This document shows, in pieces, positions 1 to 7,974 of a stretch of DNA of 44,036 nt. The position numbers and the translations under genes are program-made. This stretch comes from Candidatus Roseilinea sp. Lineage in GTDB: Bacteria > Chloroflexota > Anaerolineae > J036 > Brachytrichaceae. The first letter of the stretch is position 1, and the number at the start of each line of letters is the position of its first letter. Under the pieces are notes generated by a model. That model saw only the letters and a list, made by a program, of their open reading frames with translations, was not told where the DNA came from and made no database searches. The stretch is taken from contig JANWYN010000062.1 in assembly GCA_025055235.1 (NCBI GenBank), forward strand, positions 1 through 44,036, written 5' to 3'.

Positions 1-2
1 GC

Positions 3-407
3 CTCAGCGACCGCTATGCCCGCACCGGCGCCCTGCCCGACCTCGAGGCCGCCATCGCCTACTACCAGCAGGCCGTCGCCCTGGCACCGCCCGACGCGCC
101 CGACCGCGCTATGTATCTCAATAACCTGGCCGCCGGCCTCAGCGACCGCTATGCCCGCACCGGCGCCCTGCCCGACCTCGAGGCCGCCATCGCCCATTGG
201 CAGCAGGCCGTCGCCCTGACCCCGCCCGACGCGCCCGACCGCGCTATGTATCTCAATAACCTGGCCACCGGCCTCAGCGACCGCTATGCCCGCACCGGCG
301 CCCTGCCCGACCTCGAGGCCGCCATCGGCTACTGGCGACAGGCCCGCGATGGGCTGCACGCCGCCGTGCGCACGGGGCCGGCGGCGCGCCCCCTGGCCGG
401 CCAAGCC
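3..407 (+). repeat. Tandem 135-bp TPR-coding repeats, three units
   Basis: Units begin at 3, 138 and 273, an exact 135-bp (45-codon) period. The first two full units differ at only a few bases, including silent positions, and the third matches closely to about 340 before it diverges into the linker. Conservation of silent sites means recent duplication or gene conversion rather than ancient TPR divergence. More units probably lie left of the window. Confidence 0.9.
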
Positions 408-2228
408 GCGGCCATCACCCGCAGCCTGGTCGCCACGCACCTGCGGCGCAGGGATTCGGCCGCCGCGCTGGGCGACGCCGAGGCCGGCCGCGGCGCCCGC
501 CTGCGCCTGGACCTGGCCCGCAGCGGCCGCACCCCGGCGGGCCTCGCCCCGGCCGAGGCGGAGGAGTACCGGCGGCTGGCCCAGGAGGCGCGCGACGTCG
601 CCTCGGCGCTGCGCGGGCTGGATCGGGAGGCCGGCCTCGACCCGGCGGCGAGCCAGGCGCGGCGGGCCGAGTTGACGCGCCGCCGGGCGGAGGTGGACGC
701 CCGGCTGGACGCGCTGGAGGCCGGCGACCCGGCCTTCGCCGCGCAGCCGCCCGGCTACGCCGACATGGCCGTCCTGGCCCGCCGGCACGGCTTTACCATC
801 GTCTTCCTCGTCCCCACGGATGAGGCCGAGCTGGGCACGCTCGCCTTCCTCGTCGGCCCGGATGAGCGCGGCGCGCCGGAGGTGCTGCGCCTGGCCGGCC
901 TCACCCGCGGCCGGCTGCGCGATCTGCTCTTCGCCCTGCCGGAGGGAATGACGTTCTCCGAAGCGCCCAACGCGCTCGGAGCGCGTTGGGCGCTGGATGA
1001 CGGCCGGGCGCCGGAGAACGTCGGCTGGCTGGCCGCCTATTGGCTGACGCACCTGGCCCGCGCGCGCGACCGCGCGCTCGCCCGGCCCAACGACTGGGAG
1101 CCGCGCGCCCGCCGCCTGTGGCACGCCACCATGCAGCGCGTCTTGAAGACGCTGGGCGACGCGCTGATGGGGCCGCTGGCGGAGCGGCTGGCCGCGCTGG
1201 GCGCGCGGCGCGTGGTCCTCATCCCCGGCGACCGGCTGGGGCTGCTGCCGCTGCACGCCGCGCCGTCCTCACCCCCGGCCCCTTTCCCTGGGGGAGAGGG
1301 GCCAGGGGTGAGGGCCTTCCTCGACGCGTTCGAGGTGAGCTACGCCCCTTCGGCCGCCGCGCTGGCTGCGGCGCTGGCGCGCGCCGGGGGCGAGCGCAGC
1401 GCGCCCGCCCTGGTCGCCATCGCCAACCCCGACGGCTCGCTGGCCTTCGCCGACGACGAAGTGGCGGCCATCGCCGCGGGCTTCGACGGCCGGGCGCAGG
1501 TGGCCTACGGCCCGGCCGCCACGCGCGCCTGGCTGCTGGCGCGCGCCGGCCAGGCCGACTACCTGGAACTTTCCACCCATGGCAGCTTCGCGCCGGGCGA
1601 GCCGGAGCAGTCCGGCCTGCTGCTGGCCCATCCCGCGGGCCACACCTGGCCGCTCTGGCGGGCCGATATTTCGCCCGAGCGCCAGGAATTGGAGGCGCTG
1701 CAGGCCGGCTGCGAGCGGCTGACGCTGGACGACATCTGGGCCGGCCGGCTGCCGCTCAAGCCGGGCTGTGTGGTCAGCCTGGACGCCTGCGAGACCGCGC
1801 AGACCGAGTCGGGCGAGGAAGCGGACGAGAGCCTGGGCTTCCCGGCGGCGCTGCTGAGCGCCGGCGCGGCGACGGTCATCGCCTCGCTGTGGGCGGTGGA
1901 CGACTTCTCCACCAGCCTGCTGATGACCGAGGCCTACCGGCGGATGCTGGCCGGCGAGCGGCCGTCGCTGGCCCTGCAGCAGGCCGGGCAGTGGCTGCGC
2001 CGGCTGTCCAAGGCCGAGGTGCTGGCGCGGCTGGACGCGGCCATCGCGGCGATGGAGGCGGAGGAGCGCGCCGGCGAGTGGGAGCGGCTGCCCCTGGCCG
2101 AATATGCGCAGCGCCGCTACCGCCTGGCAGCGCTGGCGAACCGCCGCGCGAGCCTGAACGACGCACCCGAGGATCCACCCTTCGCCCATCCGGTGTGGTG
2201 GGCTGCCTTCGCCGCGTATGGAGCGTGA
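3..2228 (+). CDS. TPR-CHAT caspase-like protease, 5' end outside window
   Basis: The reading frame is open from the left edge, so the N terminus is missing. What remains starts with three 45-residue tetratricopeptide-type repeats (each beginning LSDRYARTGALPDLEAA) and continues through a helical linker into a C-terminal CHAT domain of the caspase-like clan CD. The predicted catalytic dyad is visible: His in ELSTHGSF (codon 1578-1580) and Cys in SLDACETAQ (codon 1788-1790), followed by the family hallmark GAATVIASLWAVDD. In known TPR-CHAT proteins the repeats sense a partner and the CHAT domain cleaves a target; target and trigger here are unknown. It is first in an operon with the genes at 2454 and 2858. 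Oddities are the almost identical DNA of the TPR units and two palindromic elements inside the coding sequence (962-994 and 1267-1313). The family call is firm; a role in defence is inferred. Confidence 0.9.
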   Translation, partial: LSDRYARTGALPDLEAAIAYYQQAVALAPPDAPDRAMYLNNLAAGLSDRYARTGALPDLEAAIAHWQQAVALTPPDAPDRAMYLNNLATGLSDRYARTGALPDLEAAIGYWRQARDGLHAAVRTGPAARPLAGQAAAITRSLVATHLRRRDSAAALGDAEAGRGARLRLDLARSGRTPAGLAPAEAEEYRRLAQEARDVASALRGLDREAGLDPAASQARRAELTRRRAEVDARLDALEAGDPAFAAQPPGYADMAVLARRHGFTIVFLVPTDEAELGTLAFLVGPDERGAPEVLRLAGLTRGRLRDLLFALPEGMTFSEAPNALGARWALDDGRAPENVGWLAAYWLTHLARARDRALARPNDWEPRARRLWHATMQRVLKTLGDALMGPLAERLAALGARRVVLIPGDRLGLLPLHAAPSSPPAPFPGGEGPGVRAFLDAFEVSYAPSAAALAAALARAGGERSAPALVAIANPDGSLAFADDEVAAIAAGFDGRAQVAYGPAATRAWLLARAGQADYLELSTHGSFAPGEPEQSGLLLAHPAGHTWPLWRADISPERQELEALQAGCERLTLDDIWAGRLPLKPGCVVSLDACETAQTESGEEADESLGFPAALLSAGAATVIASLWAVDDFSTSLLMTEAYRRMLAGERPSLALQQAGQWLRRLSKAEVLARLDAAIAAMEAEERAGEWERLPLAEYAQRRYRLAALANRRASLNDAPEDPPFAHPVWWAAFAAYGA
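962..994. repeat. Palindromic element inside the CHAT gene
   Basis: A perfect 16-bp inverted repeat with a single central base. Its arm reads AGCGCCCAACGCGCTC. It is translated in frame within the region before the CHAT core. A near copy lies in the intergenic region at 26789-26821, so this is probably a dispersed palindromic element that has entered a coding sequence. Confidence 0.75.
1267..1313. repeat. Long imperfect palindrome inside the CHAT gene
   Basis: Two 23-base arms (1267-1289 and 1291-1313) pair at about 20 of 23 positions around one base. The left arm starts CCTCACCCCCGGCCCC. It codes in frame for a Pro/Gly-rich stretch (SSPPAPFPGGEGPGV) between the CHAT strand ending LPLHAA and the strand VSYAPS, that is, in a surface loop. 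The sequence resembles a GC-rich palindromic repeat usually seen between genes. Confidence 0.7.
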
Positions 2229-2305
2229 GGGGGGCGTGGATCGTGAATCGTGGAGCGTGGATCGTGGATCGTGGAGCGTGGATCGTGGATCGTGAATCGT
2301 GGGGC
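2226..2305. repeat. Heptamer tandem array (GATCGTG type)
   Basis: About ten units of 7 bp, mostly GATCGTG, AATCGTG or GAGCGTG, start at the stop codon of the CHAT gene and run into the gap before the next gene. An 8-bp array with units such as GCCAACGT follows to about 2367. No protein-coding role is apparent. Confidence 0.85.
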
Positions 2306-2373
2306 GTAAAACGTGCAACGTGCAAACATGCCAACGTGCTAACGTGCCAACGTGCAACGTTCCAACGCGAAAC

Positions 2374-2420
2374 GCAAGACGCAAGACGCAAGACGCAAGA
2401 CGCAGGACGCAAGACGCAAG
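2374..2420. repeat. Heptamer tandem array (GCAAGAC type)
   Basis: Six complete units of GCAAGAC (one GCAGGAC) plus a partial one. The same motif occurs in the opposite orientation at 39204-39243. The array sits just upstream of the small gene starting at 2454. Confidence 0.9.
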
Positions 2421-2453
2421 CCCCTCCCCCAATTCCGTGATAAAAACAGACCC

Positions 2454-2861
2454 ATGAGCGACCTGGCTGCCCTGATCCGCACCCTGGAGGCCCACCTGCC
2501 GGCGTTCCGCCGCGAGATGGCCGACGCCGACTGGGCCGCGTTCGCCGGCCTGCTGACCGAGGCCGCGTCGCCGCTCGAGCAGGCGGCCGCGGACCCCCGC
2601 AAGCGCCTCGAAGCGTTCAGTGTGCTCGAGCGCGCCTTCGGGCGATTCGAGGTCACCCGCCGCTACTTGCCGGCGCCCGGCGGCGCGCTGGTCGAGCCGT
2701 CGCCCCCGCCGCCGGCCGAGGGCGCGGTGAGCGGCCTGCCCGAAGGCCCGGTCGGGCAAAAAGAGCCGGACCTGGCCGAGCTGCTGCGCCGCGCGGCCGA
2801 GCTATGCCGCGACCCGGACGGCGCGGCGGCTGCCTCTACGCAGCAAGGGGAAGAAAGGTGA
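2454..2861 (+). CDS. Small helical protein of the CHAT operon (CATASP-like)
   Basis: A 135-residue protein. I chose the ATG at 2454 (MSDLAALIRTLEAHL) because upstream in-frame codons are made of the GCAAGAC repeats and would encode only repeat peptide. Residues 1-70 and 105-120 look amphipathic and helical; a Pro-rich linker (PSPPPPAEG) separates them. There is no signal peptide or catalytic motif. Its stop overlaps the GTG start of the next gene in GTGA, so the two are probably translationally coupled. Size and position match the small protein that accompanies TPR-CHAT and membrane partners in CATRA-type systems. That assignment rests on context, since I cannot recognise the fold from sequence alone. 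Confidence 0.75.
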   Translation: MSDLAALIRTLEAHLPAFRREMADADWAAFAGLLTEAASPLEQAAADPRKRLEAFSVLERAFGRFEVTRRYLPAPGGALVEPSPPPPAEGAVSGLPEGPVGQKEPDLAELLRRAAELCRDPDGAAAASTQQGEER

Positions 2862-4261
2862 CGCCGGTGCTGCGCGAGGCGGCGCTCTACCAATACGTCT
2901 TCTTCGCCGCCCAGGTCGAAGGGGAGACCGGCGAGCTGCGCGCGCCGGATCCCGGCTGGCTACAGGCGACGCTGGCCGCGGCCGCGCGCCACCCTTACGA
3001 CTGGCTGGGCTGCCCGCTGCCCGCCGGCCAGCCGGCCATTGCCCTGCCGCCGGCCGATACACGCCGCCGCGTCGTCCGCCTGCACCCGCCGCCGGCGGAG
3101 CGCACCGCCTGGTCGTGCCACGGCCGCCGGGCCGCCTACGCGGAGATCTACCTGCACAACGGCGTCCTAAGCGTGCGGCTGGCCTACGGCTGCCGCGGCG
3201 ATGCGGACGACGAAACCTACCGCCGGTTGGCCGAGGCCGCCTGGTCGCCGGCGGAGGACGACCGCACGCGCGACTTCCTGCGCGGGCAGACGCTGTGCTA
3301 CGTTGGCCGCGCCGCCGGCCCAGACGCTGCTCAGGCCATTGCGGCGCGGCTGCTGCCCGCCGGCGCGCAAGCTTGGCCGCTGCGCCGGGCCGACTTACCC
3401 TTGACCGGCGGTTCGACAGGCTCACCGGCCGGCCACTGCGCCGCCTGGCTCTTCGACCGGCCCGGCTTGCCCGACCGCCTGGCCTTGCTCTACCCCGACG
3501 ACGACGAGGCCGAGCGCCAGGTCGCGCCCTACCTGAACGCGGCGCTGCCTGAGCTGCTCCTGGCGCTGCACAAGATCGCCCACCTGTACGGCCGCGGCTA
3601 CGAGGCCGGGCTGCGTCCCTTGCTGGCGGAACGGGAGCGGGCGCTGGCCGCAGTGCTGGCCGGAGAATCGGCCCCGGCCGGCGGCGTGAATGCGCTGGAC
3701 GCGCGGTTGACCGAGCTGGCCGAGGCCTACCACGCCTTCGCCCGCGAGCTGGCGATCTTCGACCGCGTGACCCAGGCCGTGCGGGTGAACCTGCTCAACC
3801 TGCGCGAGCACGTCGCCGAATACGGGCTGCCGCGCGAGGGGCCGCCGGCCGCCTGGCTGACCGCCGCCGAGCGCGCCGCCGGGCAGATGGAGGCCGACGA
3901 GGGCTTCTACCGCGCGCGCGTGCGCCAGGCCGAGATGGCCCTCGCGGCGCTGCAGGTGCAGGCCGAGGTAGAGCGGGCGCACTTGGAACAGCAGGAAGAC
4001 CGGCGCGACCGGCAGCGCAACTTGTTATTGGGCTTCATCGCCGCCATGCTGGCCCTGGGCCAGGTGATCGGCGACGAGACGATTGCCGAGCTGCTGCGCG
4101 GCGCCGGCCTCACGCCCGCCGGCCCGATCCCAGCCGCGCTGATCTTCATCGCCCGGCTGGCGCTGGTGCTGGGGGTCGGCCTGCTGGTGGTTGGGGCGCT
4201 GTGGGCGTTGGGCCGGCTGAGGGGGAGGAGGGAGCAACCTCGGGTTCGCCAAGAGCGCTAG
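2858..4261 (+). CDS. CATRA-like membrane protein, partner of TPR-CHAT
   Basis: A 467-residue protein read from GTG 2858, which is preceded by AAGGGGAAGAAAG and overlaps the previous stop by four bases. The N-terminal half (about 1-230) is an unrecognised globular region beginning with conserved-looking YQYVFFAAQVEG. Residues about 230-385 are helical and end in a charged coiled-coil-like stretch (VEREHLEQQEDRRDRQR-type composition). Two membrane helices follow, near nt 4018-4080 and 4130-4210, and a basic tail. Helical stalk plus two C-terminal membrane spans recalls CATRA proteins and, superficially, CorA. With the TPR-CHAT protease and the small protein it makes a ternary set. Probable role: membrane-anchored sensor or effector partner of the protease (inference). 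Confidence 0.75.
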   Translation: MTPVLREAALYQYVFFAAQVEGETGELRAPDPGWLQATLAAAARHPYDWLGCPLPAGQPAIALPPADTRRRVVRLHPPPAERTAWSCHGRRAAYAEIYLHNGVLSVRLAYGCRGDADDETYRRLAEAAWSPAEDDRTRDFLRGQTLCYVGRAAGPDAAQAIAARLLPAGAQAWPLRRADLPLTGGSTGSPAGHCAAWLFDRPGLPDRLALLYPDDDEAERQVAPYLNAALPELLLALHKIAHLYGRGYEAGLRPLLAERERALAAVLAGESAPAGGVNALDARLTELAEAYHAFARELAIFDRVTQAVRVNLLNLREHVAEYGLPREGPPAAWLTAAERAAGQMEADEGFYRARVRQAEMALAALQVQAEVERAHLEQQEDRRDRQRNLLLGFIAAMLALGQVIGDETIAELLRGAGLTPAGPIPAALIFIARLALVLGVGLLVVGALWALGRLRGRREQPRVRQER

Positions 4262-5388
4262 TTTCCATCCGCCAACGCCTGCGCCAGGTCGGCGATTAGG
4301 TCGTCGGGGTGCTCCAGCCCGACGGACAGGCGCAACAGGTTGCGCGGCGTGGGCGACTCCGGCCCTTCGACCGAGGCGCGGTGCTCGATAAGGCTCTCCA
4401 CGCCGCCCAGGCTGGTGGCGCGCGTGATCACGCGCACCCGCGCGGCGACGGCCATCGCCTCGGCCTCGCCGCCGTGCACCTGGAACGACAACATGCCGCC
4501 GAAGCCGCCCTGCATCTGCCGGCGCGCGATCGCGTGGCCGGGATGCGCCGGCAGGCCGGGGTAGTGCACGCGCTCCACCCGCGGGTGCGCGGCCAGGAAC
4601 GCCGCGACGCGCAGCGCGCCGTCCGACTGCGCCCGCACCCGATGCGGCAGGGTCGGGATGCTGCGCAGCAGCAGCCAGCAGTCGAACGGCGACGGCGCCG
4701 CGCCGCCGAACACCTGATACGCCCGCACGCGCCCCATGAAGTCGTCATCGGCGCGGGCGACGACGCAGCCGCCCAGCACGTCGCTGTGCCCGCCGATGTA
4801 CTTGGTCGTGGAATGCACCACCAGGTCGGCGCCCAGCGCCAGCGGCCGCTGCAGCACCGGCGTGGCGAAGGTGTTGTCGCAAACCAGCCGCGCGCCGCCG
4901 GCGTGGGCGATCTCGGCGGCCGCCGCGATGTCGGTCAGCCGCAGGCGCGGGTTCGACGGCGTCTCCACCCACACCAGCCGGGTGTTAGGGCGCATGGCGC
5001 ACGCGATGTTCGCCGGATCGGTCATGTCCACGAAGTCGGCCTGCAAGCCCCAGCGCCGCAGCGCGCCGGTGAGCACCGCGCGCGTGCCGTAGTAGGTCTC
5101 GGTCGAGGCGATCACGTGGTCGCCGGGCGCGAGCGCTTGCAACACCGCCGACGTGGCCGCGTTGCCGGAGGCGAAGGCGGCCGCGACCGCGCCGCCTTCC
5201 AGCGCCGCCAGCGCGCGCTCCAGCGCGGCGCGGTTGGGGTTGCTGTTGCGCGTGTAGATGTGGCCGCCGGGGAAGCTACCGTCTTCGGCGCGCTCGAAGG
5301 TGGTCGAAAGCGTGATCGAGGGGGTGATCGCGCGTGTCGCCGGCTCCACCTCGCGGCCGGCGTGCACGGCAAGCGTCTCGAGTTTCAT
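4258..5388 (-). CDS. Cystathionine gamma-synthase/lyase-type PLP enzyme
   Basis: A 376-residue enzyme of the Cys/Met-metabolism PLP family (trans-sulfuration enzymes). The PLP lysine lies in HSTTKYIGGHSDV, the substrate and cofactor motif YTRNSNPN is near residue 45, and DNTFATPVLQRP precedes the lysine as usual. Length is normal and complete. Such enzymes are cystathionine gamma-synthases, gamma-lyases or O-acetylhomoserine sulfhydrylases, and sequence alone does not separate these activities. Its stop codon overlaps that of the convergent membrane-protein gene (4258-4261). Seven bases separate its start from the upstream MFS gene, so the two are probably co-transcribed with obgE. Confidence 0.9.
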   Translation of the reverse strand: MKLETLAVHAGREVEPATRAITPSITLSTTFERAEDGSFPGGHIYTRNSNPNRAALERALAALEGGAVAAAFASGNAATSAVLQALAPGDHVIASTETYYGTRAVLTGALRRWGLQADFVDMTDPANIACAMRPNTRLVWVETPSNPRLRLTDIAAAAEIAHAGGARLVCDNTFATPVLQRPLALGADLVVHSTTKYIGGHSDVLGGCVVARADDDFMGRVRAYQVFGGAAPSPFDCWLLLRSIPTLPHRVRAQSDGALRVAAFLAAHPRVERVHYPGLPAHPGHAIARRQMQGGFGGMLSFQVHGGEAEAMAVAARVRVITRATSLGGVESLIEHRASVEGPESPTPRNLLRLSVGLEHPDDLIADLAQALADGN

Positions 5389-5395
5389 ACCCGCG

Positions 5396-6613
5396 TCAGT
5401 TCGGTCGCGCCGGTCGCGGCCGCGAGACGGCGTTGACCAGCGCGAAGGTCAGGCCGGTCGCCAGCGTGCAGATCAGCACGACCCAGGGCATCACCTGCGG
5501 GCCGACCGGCTCGAACAACTGGCCGATCAGCCACGGCAGCGTCATCCCGCCCAGGCTCGAGCCGGCCAGGAAGATGGCGGTGACCCCGCCGGTGATGCGC
5601 ATGCGCGACTCAGCGAACGAGATCATCGTCGGGAAAAGCGCCGCCATGCCCAGCCCGACGACGATCACGCCGGCCCACAGCAACAGCGGCGACCGGCTGC
5701 CCAGCAGGAAGAGCCCGATCCCCAGCGTGCACAGCGCGAAGTCGAGCAGCATGACCACCTGCGGGCGCAGGCGCGTGGCCAGCGGGACGGAGAGCAGCCG
5801 GCCCAGCATGAACGCGCCCCAAAAGGCCGAGGTGAGCACGGCAGCGGCCGCCGCATCGCCGTAGCCGATGGCGACGGCGTAGCTGGCGATCCACCCGCCG
5901 AAGGCGATCTCCATGCCGACGTAGAGAAAGAAGAAGACGGCCATCAGCAAGGCCAGGCCGGTGCGCGTGTGGCTGCGCGCGTTGGCCGGGTCGTAGGCGA
6001 CCGCCGGATGCGCCGGGCTGGGGACGCGCAGGTGCCACAGCACCGGCGCGATCGCCGTCAGTGCGATCAGCCAATACGCCCAGGCAATCCGGCCGCCGCT
6101 CGACGCGATCACCTGCGCCACGACAAGCGGCGCGACAAAGGTGCCCAAGCCGAAGAAGAAGTGCAGCGCGTTCATGAACGGGCCGACCTTCGCGCCGTGC
6201 ACCCACACCATCAGCGTGTTGCCGCCCACGTCCACCATGCCTTCTGCGACGCTGGCGACGAAGAAGGCCGCAGCCAGCAGCCACAACTGCTGCGCCGCCG
6301 GCGCGACTGCCATCGCCAGGGCCGTCACCACGAACGCGACGGCGATGACCGGATGGCCGCGCACGCGGTCGTACAAACGCCCACCGGCGAGCGACCCCAA
6401 CAGGTAGCCGAACGAACGCACCGGGAAGAGCACGCTGATCTCGCCGAGCGTGACGCGCGTGTTGGCGGCCAGGCCGGAGAGCGTCGGGCCCATCAGCGCA
6501 GCGAACAGGCCGAGGCCGACGAAGGCGAGGAAGTAGCCGGCGGTCTGCGCTGCCGGCGACGCGGCGCGCGTTGCCTGCGCCTCGCCGGCGGGGACGACGG
6601 TGGACGATCCCAT
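5396..6613 (-). CDS. MFS transporter, substrate unknown
   Basis: A 405-residue hydrophobic protein with about 12 membrane helices. The loop after helix 2 carries the MFS signature-like GGRLYDRVRGHP, and the large central cytoplasmic loop lies near residue 210. The overall look (short N terminus, small-residue-rich helices, FFFGLGTFVAPL) is close to sugar carriers of the FucP-like type, but no substrate motif is decisive. The ATG at 6613 directly follows the obgE stop (TGAATG), so it is translated from the obgE messenger. Sugar uptake is possible given the sugar-acid enzyme two genes upstream. Confidence 0.85.
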   Translation of the reverse strand: MGSSTVVPAGEAQATRAASPAAQTAGYFLAFVGLGLFAALMGPTLSGLAANTRVTLGEISVLFPVRSFGYLLGSLAGGRLYDRVRGHPVIAVAFVVTALAMAVAPAAQQLWLLAAAFFVASVAEGMVDVGGNTLMVWVHGAKVGPFMNALHFFFGLGTFVAPLVVAQVIASSGGRIAWAYWLIALTAIAPVLWHLRVPSPAHPAVAYDPANARSHTRTGLALLMAVFFFLYVGMEIAFGGWIASYAVAIGYGDAAAAAVLTSAFWGAFMLGRLLSVPLATRLRPQVVMLLDFALCTLGIGLFLLGSRSPLLLWAGVIVVGLGMAALFPTMISFAESRMRITGGVTAIFLAGSSLGGMTLPWLIGQLFEPVGPQVMPWVVLICTLATGLTFALVNAVSRPRPARPN

Positions 6614-7945
6614 TCAGCCCTCGCCCCATTCCAGCTCGTAATCGCCGATGTACACCGTGTCGCCGGGCCGGATGCCGAGCCGCTCCAGTTCGGGGCCGAC
6701 GCCGCTGCGGTCGAGCAAACGCTGGAACTGCAGCACGGCGTCGTCCAAGTCCCAGCGCGTGGTCTGCACGCGGCGCTCGAGCATCGGCGAGATCACGCGG
6801 AAGCCGCTGCCCTCGCGGACGATCTCGAAGGATGCCTCGTGCTCCGGCGGCACGTCCGGCTCCGGCTGGAGTTCGGGGAGCGGCGGCAGCGCATCAAGCA
6901 CGCGCACGGCACGGCCGAGCAGCTCGCGCACGTTCTCGCCGGTCGCCGCGGAGATCGGCAACACGCCGAGCGGCCGGCCGGGCGACGGGCGCAGCGCGTC
7001 GAGGTCGTCCAGCGGCATGCGCCGGGCATCGGCGATCTTGCCCTCGCCGACGAACAGCTCGAACGCCGCGCGCGCATCCGGCAAGTCCATTTTGGTCATC
7101 GCCACCACCTGCGGCTTGTCGGTCAACCCATGGCCGAAGGCGGCCATCTCGCGGTTGACCGTCTCGTAATCCGCCAGCGGATCGTCGCTCAGGCCGTCGA
7201 GCAGGTGGATGAGCACGCGGGTGCGCTCGATGTGGCGCAGAAAGTCGTGGCCCAGGCCGGCGCCTTCGCTTGCGCCCTCGATCAGGCCGGGGATGTCGGC
7301 CAGCACCACCGTCCGGTCGTCGCCCACGTAAGCCACGCCCAGGTTGGGGCGCAGCGTGGTGAACGGGTAGTCGGCGATCTTCGGCTTGGCAGCGGTGAGG
7401 GCGGAGAGCAGGGTGCTCTTGCCGGCGTTGGGCTTGCCGACGATGCCGATGTCGGCGATGAGCTTGAGCTCCAGCCTCAGCGTGCGGCGCTCGCCCGGCT
7501 CGCCGTTCTCGGCGATCTGCGGCGCTTGGTTGGTGGGCGTGGCGAACATGGCGTTGCCGCGGCCGCCGCGGCCGCCCTTCGCGACGATGAGCTGCTGGCC
7601 GGGCCGGGTCAAATCGCCCAGCACGCGCCCGGTCTCGGCGTCACGCACGACGGTGCCGGGCGGCACCTCGACGTATTTCGACCTGCCGCTGCGCCCGGTC
7701 TTGTTCTGGCTGCCGCCATCCCGGCCGTTCTCGGCCTCAAACCGGCGACGGTGCTGAAAGTGCGCCAGCGTGTTCAGGCGCGGGTTGACGACGAGGATGA
7801 CGTCACCACCGCGGCCGCCGTTGCCGCCGTCCGGCCCGCCGCGCGGCACGTGCGCCTCGCGCCGGAAGCTCATCATGCCGTCGCCGCCTCGCCCGGCCTT
7901 GACGGTGATGGTAGCCAGGTCATACATCAACGATTCTTCTGCCAT
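6614..7945 (-). CDS. obgE: GTPase ObgE/CgtA
   Basis: An essential ribosome-assembly GTPase that acts on the 50S subunit. Domains in order are the Gly-rich Obg fold (residues about 1-165, GRGGDGMMSFRREAHVPRGG), the G domain with P-loop GKPNAGKST, switch II DIPGLIEGA and base-specificity motif TKMD, and a C-terminal OCT domain (FRVISPMLERRV to GDYELEWGEG). I chose the ATG at 7945 (MAEESLMYD); the ATG at 7927 is an alternative. An upstream ATG at 8038 would add 31 residues, but those codons are a nonamer repeat array and are not expected in Obg. The next gene upstream is the enolase-superfamily enzyme, 132 bases away across that array. Confidence 0.95.
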   Translation of the reverse strand: MAEESLMYDLATITVKAGRGGDGMMSFRREAHVPRGGPDGGNGGRGGDVILVVNPRLNTLAHFQHRRRFEAENGRDGGSQNKTGRSGRSKYVEVPPGTVVRDAETGRVLGDLTRPGQQLIVAKGGRGGRGNAMFATPTNQAPQIAENGEPGERRTLRLELKLIADIGIVGKPNAGKSTLLSALTAAKPKIADYPFTTLRPNLGVAYVGDDRTVVLADIPGLIEGASEGAGLGHDFLRHIERTRVLIHLLDGLSDDPLADYETVNREMAAFGHGLTDKPQVVAMTKMDLPDARAAFELFVGEGKIADARRMPLDDLDALRPSPGRPLGVLPISAATGENVRELLGRAVRVLDALPPLPELQPEPDVPPEHEASFEIVREGSGFRVISPMLERRVQTTRWDLDDAVLQFQRLLDRSGVGPELERLGIRPGDTVYIGDYELEWGEG

Positions 7946-7974
7946 GTGAGACTCCGAGGGAGGGATATTATCAG

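Noticed and set aside
1040..2440. Alternative plus-strand frame overlapping the CHAT gene and running into the heptamer arrays
   Set aside because: Out of frame with the intact CHAT domain; composition is Arg/Ala/Gly-rich, and its tail is only repeat translation.
3405..3436. Possible third dispersed repeat (GGTTCGACAGGCTCACC) inside the membrane-partner gene
   Set aside because: It resembles a common extragenic motif but is not clearly palindromic here and has no second copy I can point to in the window.
2858..4261. CorA-type magnesium channel for the two-span membrane protein
   Set aside because: The helical stalk and two C-terminal helices are similar in layout, but the GMN motif expected at the end of the first CorA helix is absent.
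4309..5436. Plus-strand frame antisense to the PLP enzyme
   Set aside because: Shadow of the minus-strand gene, with no domain and Arg/His-rich composition.
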